Below are positions 59,855-64,000 of a stretch of DNA of 64,000 nucleotides, piece by piece; position 1 is the first letter of the stretch; each line of letters begins with the position of its first letter. Where the stretch lies: the NCBI RefSeq assembly GCF_030065545.1, contig NZ_JASJNC010000003.1, positions 1 through 64,000 on the forward strand. Reading direction: 5' to 3'. The DNA is from Marinicella marina. GTDB taxonomy: Bacteria > Pseudomonadota > Gammaproteobacteria > Xanthomonadales > Marinicellaceae. The notes beneath the pieces are model-generated. The model was not told where the DNA came from, did not search any database, and saw only the letters and a list, made by a program, of their open reading frames with translations. The position numbers and the translations under genes were made by a program.

Positions 59855-60853
59855 TTAAGGGATAACAATTTCAACTGCACATTCAGAACGTAATACGCCA
59901 TGACCTACAGCTTGTTTCGCAACAATCAAGTCACCTTGTCTGCGTACGTCTCTATCTGATTCAACTGAGAAGTCAATCAGCTCGACGGTACCAGCAGCAT
60001 CTGGAGACATAATCAATGCCTGTACTTTTGAGTAATCACCAGCGTACTTAGCATTCAATGAGTCAATATCATCAGTGAAGTTATCACCAACAGTAGTTGA
60101 CGCATCGTTTTGTTGTGGTAAATGGTTAGTAACAACTAAGTTGATACCAGCAACCATAGGCAACTCAGCGCGTGAGTAGCTACCTAAGCCACCCCAATCT
60201 TGATTCAACAAGTCTTTGTTACGTACCAGCCGCATGTAATCTGCTGGAGTCAGGAAGCAGTTAAGCTCACCTGCAGAAGCAGATCGTTTCTCTAAGAAGA
60301 TCTGGTGGGCAGCAAAGATTGCATCAGCTAATTGGACTGCTTTAGTTGCATCATCAGCAGCAGCATAACCTGCATCTAAAGTGATGGTAGAACCACCAGG
60401 TAAAGATGTGATAGGGTTAGCAGATCGTGCAGCATTTAAGCCTACACGTAAGACAGACTTATCTACGATACGTGCCAGGGCATCACCTAACTCGTTGGCG
60501 TAAGGAGCACGTAGCTCATAAGATGCCATCTTAGTGTGAAGATCCGACATGAATACATCGGAGATAACCAAGTCATCAATCGTGATGGTCTGTTCGCCGT
60601 GAGCGATTTCTTGACCGGTGATCTCAGCACCTGGAGTATGTCTTCGACCTACTGCCTTGCCGATAGCTGCAAAGTCTGCAGACTTACCGTGTGAAATTGA
60701 ACGTATGCGGTGATACATACGCATTTGGTTTTGTTCTCTGAATGCAGTGAAGACCTCGCCTGTGAAGATTTCTTCAAACAGGACGCGCTTATCCGCTTCA
60801 GTTGTAGTTGTCAGGTTATCCGCACCTGGAAACGATACATTAGCATTAGCCAT
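59855..60853 (-). CDS. Major capsid protein (T7 gp10A-like)
   Basis: A 332-residue HK97-fold shell protein (T7 gp10A is 345). Family features include VLFEEIFTGEVFTAFREQN at the N-terminal arm, GADFAAIGKAVGRRHTPGAEITG and SDLHTKMASYELRAPYANELG. The ATG follows AAAGGAATTAAATTA. The 181-bp upstream gap (60854-61034) contains CTTATAG- and CCTATAAGG-type words and a small CCAC/GTGG hairpin, and could hold its promoter. Confidence 0.92.
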   Translation of the reverse strand: MANANVSFPGADNLTTTTEADKRVLFEEIFTGEVFTAFREQNQMRMYHRIRSISHGKSADFAAIGKAVGRRHTPGAEITGQEIAHGEQTITIDDLVISDVFMSDLHTKMASYELRAPYANELGDALARIVDKSVLRVGLNAARSANPITSLPGGSTITLDAGYAAADDATKAVQLADAIFAAHQIFLEKRSASAGELNCFLTPADYMRLVRNKDLLNQDWGGLGSYSRAELPMVAGINLVVTNHLPQQNDASTTVGDNFTDDIDSLNAKYAGDYSKVQALIMSPDAAGTVELIDFSVESDRDVRRQGDLIVAKQAVGHGVLRSECAVEIVIP

Positions 60854-61034
60854 TAATTTAATTCCTTTAAATTATTTGTTTTAAAAAGTGTGCTAATCTA
60901 ATATGAAACTTATTCCTTATAGGCGTTGTCCACCGCAGTGGGCACCTCGAATCTAGTCCATTTAGATTTCTATAAGGTGTAGGCATCGCTCTAACTGTTA
61001 TCCTCGCAAGGGCAGTCAGATACCTACGGTATGA

Positions 61035-61826
61035 TTAAGATCGGGCAGTCGCCATGATTCTTTGCTGAACCTCATCTCTCCAACCATCCTGGTTAGTTTT
61101 ATATCGAGGATCTGCCATAGCAGTCTGTTTCTCAGCTTCTGAACTGAAAGGTCTAATTCCGTTTTGAAGGCCATTGCCTCCTTGAATTAGATTACTCTCT
61201 GATCCATTAGCTGCAACATACTTACTGTGCATTGCAAGAATAGCGTTGTCTCTGGTGAACTTATCAGTTGAACTGACAGCAGCGTCATACGCCTTTAATT
61301 CACCTTCAGACACATTGGCCTGTGCCCACTTAGCCATATTAATATATTCAGGTTCTCCACCGACTAAGGCCACGCCTTCCATCTTGGAGATTTTTGATAG
61401 AGCTTCTATACCAGCTACGTATAGGTCTAAGTTTTGTTTAGGAATACCTGCTTTCTCGAAGGTTTCCACAGTGGCCTCGCTGAACTCACCTGTTTCCGTG
61501 AACTCGTTCAGAGCACTGTCCATATTAATCAGAGGCTGATTATCAGTGTCACCTTCCTGGGACTCGTCATCATCCTTACTGAGTTCTAATGACTCTACTG
61601 AATCATTAGGTGTTTCGTCCTCAACATCACCATCGGGTTTAGTATTACCAGAACTTAGTTCTGTGATTTTTCGTTGGGATTCTGTGTAAGCCTTTTCAAG
61701 ATCCTCTTGGGACTTGAACTTACCTAAGATAAGATCACCTCCATTAGTGTCTTGGTTATCAGTAGCTGCTGCTTGTTCTTGTTGAGCAGCATCGAATTCC
61801 TGCGTGTTTATTGTAGTTTCAGCCAT
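61035..61826 (-). CDS. Capsid assembly scaffolding protein (T7 gp9-like)
   Basis: A 263-residue acidic protein (T7 gp9 is 307). It is rich in Glu, Asp, Ser, Gln and has no Cys: DVEDETPNDSVESLELSKDDDESQEG and similar. A C-terminal helical segment (FSSEAEKQTAMADPRYKTN) should bind capsid. It lies between the small basic gene and the capsid gene, as in T7. Confidence 0.85.
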   Translation of the reverse strand: MAETTINTQEFDAAQQEQAAATDNQDTNGGDLILGKFKSQEDLEKAYTESQRKITELSSGNTKPDGDVEDETPNDSVESLELSKDDDESQEGDTDNQPLINMDSALNEFTETGEFSEATVETFEKAGIPKQNLDLYVAGIEALSKISKMEGVALVGGEPEYINMAKWAQANVSEGELKAYDAAVSSTDKFTRDNAILAMHSKYVAANGSESNLIQGGNGLQNGIRPFSSEAEKQTAMADPRYKTNQDGWRDEVQQRIMATARS

Positions 61827-61838
61827 TTCAGTTACTTC

Positions 61839-62000
61839 TTATCGGTGTGTTATTTTTAATTTACCTTCAACTTTCTCACCTTTATTATTCACTGAGGTGG
61901 TGTTGAATTCAGTAGATAGCTTTTCGTTCGCCTTACTCTTGTTGCTTGGGGCTTTACCGCCACCTTTAGTACCAGCGTTTCCTACTTTTGCATCTGCCAT
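61839..62000 (-). CDS. Small basic phage protein
   Basis: A 53-residue Gly/Lys/Asn-rich protein (GNAGTKGGGKAPSNKSKANE), with AAGGAG before the ATG at 62000. It begins 2 bp after the portal stop codon on the minus strand and ends 12 bp before the scaffold gene. It is absent from length-filtered gene lists. Small Gly/Lys-rich proteins at this place occur in other T7-like phages; function unknown. Confidence 0.65.
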   Translation of the reverse strand: MADAKVGNAGTKGGGKAPSNKSKANEKLSTEFNTTSVNNKGEKVEGKLKITHR

Positions 62001-62002
62001 AA

Positions 62003-63547
62003 TTAAGCTCCTTGGTTTTGATTCATCATTGCACCCACTGCCTGTTGTATGGCTCCAGGTGCGCTCTGTTCTGCTATGTTCTGTTGCATTTGTTGTTGCT
62101 GTCTTGCATCCACTTCTTCCTGTGAATATAAGAACTTCTCTACATCAACACCTGCACCATTACCTAACTCTGAAATAACTGCATCAGGTCTAATTCTCTC
62201 CATCACTGCTTCTTGTCCTAAGACTTCCATAGCTGCTCGGAGTACTGACATCAGTTTGTTTGTCTCATGAGATCTACCCAGGGCATCAAGACCTGTGGTA
62301 ATCTTTAGTGAAACTTCTTTTGGTATCGGAGGTATAACTCCCATCTTTGCTAAGATCTTCAGCAATCTGTTTAGAAGAGGTCTCTGTAACTCTTGACCAT
62401 AAACTGAGTAGACACCACCTAAGGCATCCTCCAGCTCCTGAGCCATGTAGCGGATCTCTTCAGCCGTAACTCTTTCTGCGTCTCTCTGAATAGATGAGTG
62501 CAGTAAGAACGCCTCAGATAGAGACTTCTCTAGTTTGTTGCTCTGTTCATAGGTGATTCTGAAGTCACCATTCTTATCCACACGGATAGTCTTGACTTCA
62601 TCAGCATCACCAATCAGTACATCTCCAGACTCAGCGTTTGCTATATCATCCTTATCTAACATACTGTTAGCAGTAACTGTAAAGATAACCTTCGCCGCCT
62701 GTTTAGAGTTCAAAGACATATCAAGACATAGGCCATCGTAGATGCTGAAGTCTCCTATGTACTCCTCCATCAAACCACGTCCATAGTCCTCACCATCCAC
62801 GGCTCTCCATCGAGACACTACGAATCGACTGGCTTCCTTAGGATATGTGGCTGAACTATCTTCAACCTTAATCTTGTTAAGTTCTTGATATACTTGATAT
62901 TTCCCATCTTTAAGAATCTGACGTGTATAGATTTCTACAGTCTCATCAGGATCTTCAGCGAACTTCTTAAGCTCTGAAGCATTGAAGTGCTTCTCAAGTA
63001 ACTCAGGATCTAAGGTTCTTGGGGATATTTCCTCTTTGATAACCAGATCAATGACAGTACCTTTTGGGTCTCGCTCTACTACATAATGTCTGAGATTGAA
63101 TACTCTTATGGTTCCATCTTTATCTATGTCTAACAGTGAGTTACCTGTGATAATATCTAACAAGAACGCATTAGCCATAGAGCTTCTGAGTGTTGTTGAT
63201 TCTAGGTGTCCCACTACGCCCTGCTCTACTTCAGCAAGTGCGTTGGTAATTTCTTTTGCACGTTCTTTATCCTCATCATCCTCAGGATTTAGACCTGCAT
63301 CTAGTCTGAAGAAGGCTGTGTTAGGAGGGAATAATGCTAACAACATCTTTGCAGATAAGTTGTTCACACATTTGGCTCCTAAGCCTTGATTTGGAATATG
63401 AAGTGCTTGACTCTCTGTGTGAGCCATCGGGGGGAAGATTGCAGGTATAGACAGTTTAGCTGCCTGTTCTGCTCGGTGCATTATTTGAGTCTTCTTACTC
63501 TCTAATGTTTTAAATCTTTCTGCACAGGATACATCCTTATAATCCAA
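62003..63547 (-). CDS. Portal protein (T7 gp8-like head-tail connector)
   Basis: A 514-residue portal subunit (T7 gp8 is 536). The start (CAERFKTLESKKTQIMHRAE), FLLDIITGNSLLDI, WRAVDGEDYGRGLMEEYIGDF and YSVYGQELQRPLLNRLLKIL match the family. It forms the twelve-fold DNA gateway of the capsid. The start overlaps the 71-residue gene by 11 bp. Confidence 0.92.
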   Translation of the reverse strand: MDYKDVSCAERFKTLESKKTQIMHRAEQAAKLSIPAIFPPMAHTESQALHIPNQGLGAKCVNNLSAKMLLALFPPNTAFFRLDAGLNPEDDEDKERAKEITNALAEVEQGVVGHLESTTLRSSMANAFLLDIITGNSLLDIDKDGTIRVFNLRHYVVERDPKGTVIDLVIKEEISPRTLDPELLEKHFNASELKKFAEDPDETVEIYTRQILKDGKYQVYQELNKIKVEDSSATYPKEASRFVVSRWRAVDGEDYGRGLMEEYIGDFSIYDGLCLDMSLNSKQAAKVIFTVTANSMLDKDDIANAESGDVLIGDADEVKTIRVDKNGDFRITYEQSNKLEKSLSEAFLLHSSIQRDAERVTAEEIRYMAQELEDALGGVYSVYGQELQRPLLNRLLKILAKMGVIPPIPKEVSLKITTGLDALGRSHETNKLMSVLRAAMEVLGQEAVMERIRPDAVISELGNGAGVDVEKFLYSQEEVDARQQQQMQQNIAEQSAPGAIQQAVGAMMNQNQGA

Positions 63548-63752
63548 TGGTTAAACCTCCCTGTAGTGTTCGTAGATTGCCAAGCCTACTGAATCCTCCA
63601 GAAGAACCACCGCTTCCTTGCGGTCTCCTTCCAGCAGTTGTAATTGAAGAACCTCCTCTACCAAAAGCACCATATTGGTCTCTGGATAATAAGATTCTCA
63701 AGTCGTCTGCTTTCTCTTCTTTCTGGGGTTTTGGTGTGCTAGGAATGCACAT
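63537..63752 (-). CDS. Small Gly/Arg-rich phage protein
   Basis: A 71-residue protein starting MCIPSTPKPQKEEKADDLR with a Gly/Ser/Arg-rich centre (GRGGSSITTAGRRPQGSGG) and the end LGNLRTLQGGLTIGL. Similar short genes often precede the portal in T7-like marine phages. It overlaps the portal start by 11 bp. Confidence 0.65.
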   Translation of the reverse strand: MCIPSTPKPQKEEKADDLRILLSRDQYGAFGRGGSSITTAGRRPQGSGGSSGGFSRLGNLRTLQGGLTIGL

Positions 63753-63761
63753 TAAGTTAAA

Positions 63762-63947
63762 TTAGTTCTCACGTTCTAAGCTCTCCCTGAGGTGATTAAT
63801 CAGCTTCCTTTGAGCTGCACGTTCTATGATTTCTTGTTGACCTTTAGTGTCCCCCATCTTCTTTAAGATAAAATGAGAGTCATGATCTGGGTAGATCGTG
63901 TCTAAAAAGTCAATTAATTCAATAGTTAAGAGAGGTATCTCTGCCAT
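63762..63947 (-). CDS. Small hypothetical phage protein
   Basis: A 61-residue charged helical protein (IDFLDTIYPDHDSHFILKKMG, QEIIERAAQRKLINHLRESLE). The ATG is preceded by AGGAG. It is the right-most complete gene in the window, just upstream of the structural module. Family not recognised. Confidence 0.6.
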   Translation of the reverse strand: MAEIPLLTIELIDFLDTIYPDHDSHFILKKMGDTKGQQEIIERAAQRKLINHLRESLEREN

Positions 63948-64000
63948 ACGCTTCTCCTATTTATACCAAGGAAGCACTTTTGTCAAGATTATTAACCACC

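Larger units (their letters stand above)
35055..64000 (-). mobile_element. T7-like prophage, left part
   Basis: From the tRNA-Phe fragment at 35055 to the right edge, nearly every gene is leftward and phage-like. Integrase lies next to the junction. The late genes keep T7 order (portal, scaffold, capsid, gp11, gp12, gp13-like, gp14, gp15, gp16, gp17, lysis, gp18, gp19). The right end, the RNA polymerase and the replication genes are beyond the window. Reading frames are intact, so the element may be functional. Temperate T7-like phages with an integrase near the polymerase gene are known from cyanophages and pelagiphages. Confidence 0.9.

Noticed and set aside
1-64000. CRISPR arrays, rRNA operons and intact tRNA genes
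   Set aside because: No regularly spaced repeats or rRNA sequence were seen; the only tRNA-like sequences are the two truncated fragments.

Overview
The window joins about 35 kb of bacterial chromosome (1-35054) to about 29 kb of an integrated T7-like prophage (35055-64000, right end outside the window). The host looks like a marine gammaproteobacterium. MnmC, Tpx, Sua5, YceH and tRNA-Phe/tRNA-Leu remnants fit that class. Several secreted proteins end in a short D-x-I/L-F-x-D-G-F-D/E tail, which I associate with Marinicella-like bacteria; the genus is an inference.

Host region. 1-667 holds no convincing gene but has a tRNA-Leu 3' fragment and a pair of direct repeats, which looks like the edge of an older integrated element. 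668-8245 holds a small membrane protein, two tandem ~470-residue paralogs of unknown function, Sua5 (tRNA t6A synthesis) and two tandem secreted paralogs. 8350-14769 holds small membrane proteins, two DMT-type transporters, a GNAT enzyme, YceH, and a Ser/Thr kinase fused to a formylglycine-generating-enzyme-like domain. 14899-18451 is a rightward cluster: mnmC, a SAM methyltransferase and a LOG-family hydrolase. 18462-24572 is mostly leftward: a large secreted ThuA/glycosidase-like protein, a PhyH dioxygenase, Tpx, a Rieske oxygenase and a SixA-like phosphatase. In the gap between tpx and the phosphatase lies a strong candidate for a CsrA-sequestering sRNA (8 GGA motifs, two of them in perfect AGGA hairpin loops). 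25302-34978 holds AT-rich orphans, a duplicated spondin-domain protein, an OmpR/histidine-kinase pair, a secreted metalloprotease operon, two acetyltransferases and a PhoD-like phosphatase lipoprotein.

Prophage. The left junction (35055-35102) is the 3' part of a tRNA-Phe gene. Next come two tiny genes, a tyrosine integrase and a wHTH protein, then a tightly coupled leftward set of small early genes (37032-40814). Some of these are preceded by near-identical sigma70 promoters. A single rightward gene (40946-41194) and a 750-bp non-coding region with a symmetric terminator follow. Then, reading leftward from the right edge, come two small genes, portal, scaffold, capsid, two tail-tubular-A homologs, tail tubular B, a GNAT-like gp13 analogue, internal virion proteins, tail fibres, lysis-type membrane proteins, terminase small and large subunits, and three small proteins. 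The order is that of T7 late genes. The prophage is permuted at attP (beside int) relative to the virion genome, so the physical ends of packaged DNA should lie around 41.2-42.8 kb. RNA polymerase and replication genes are expected to the right of the window.
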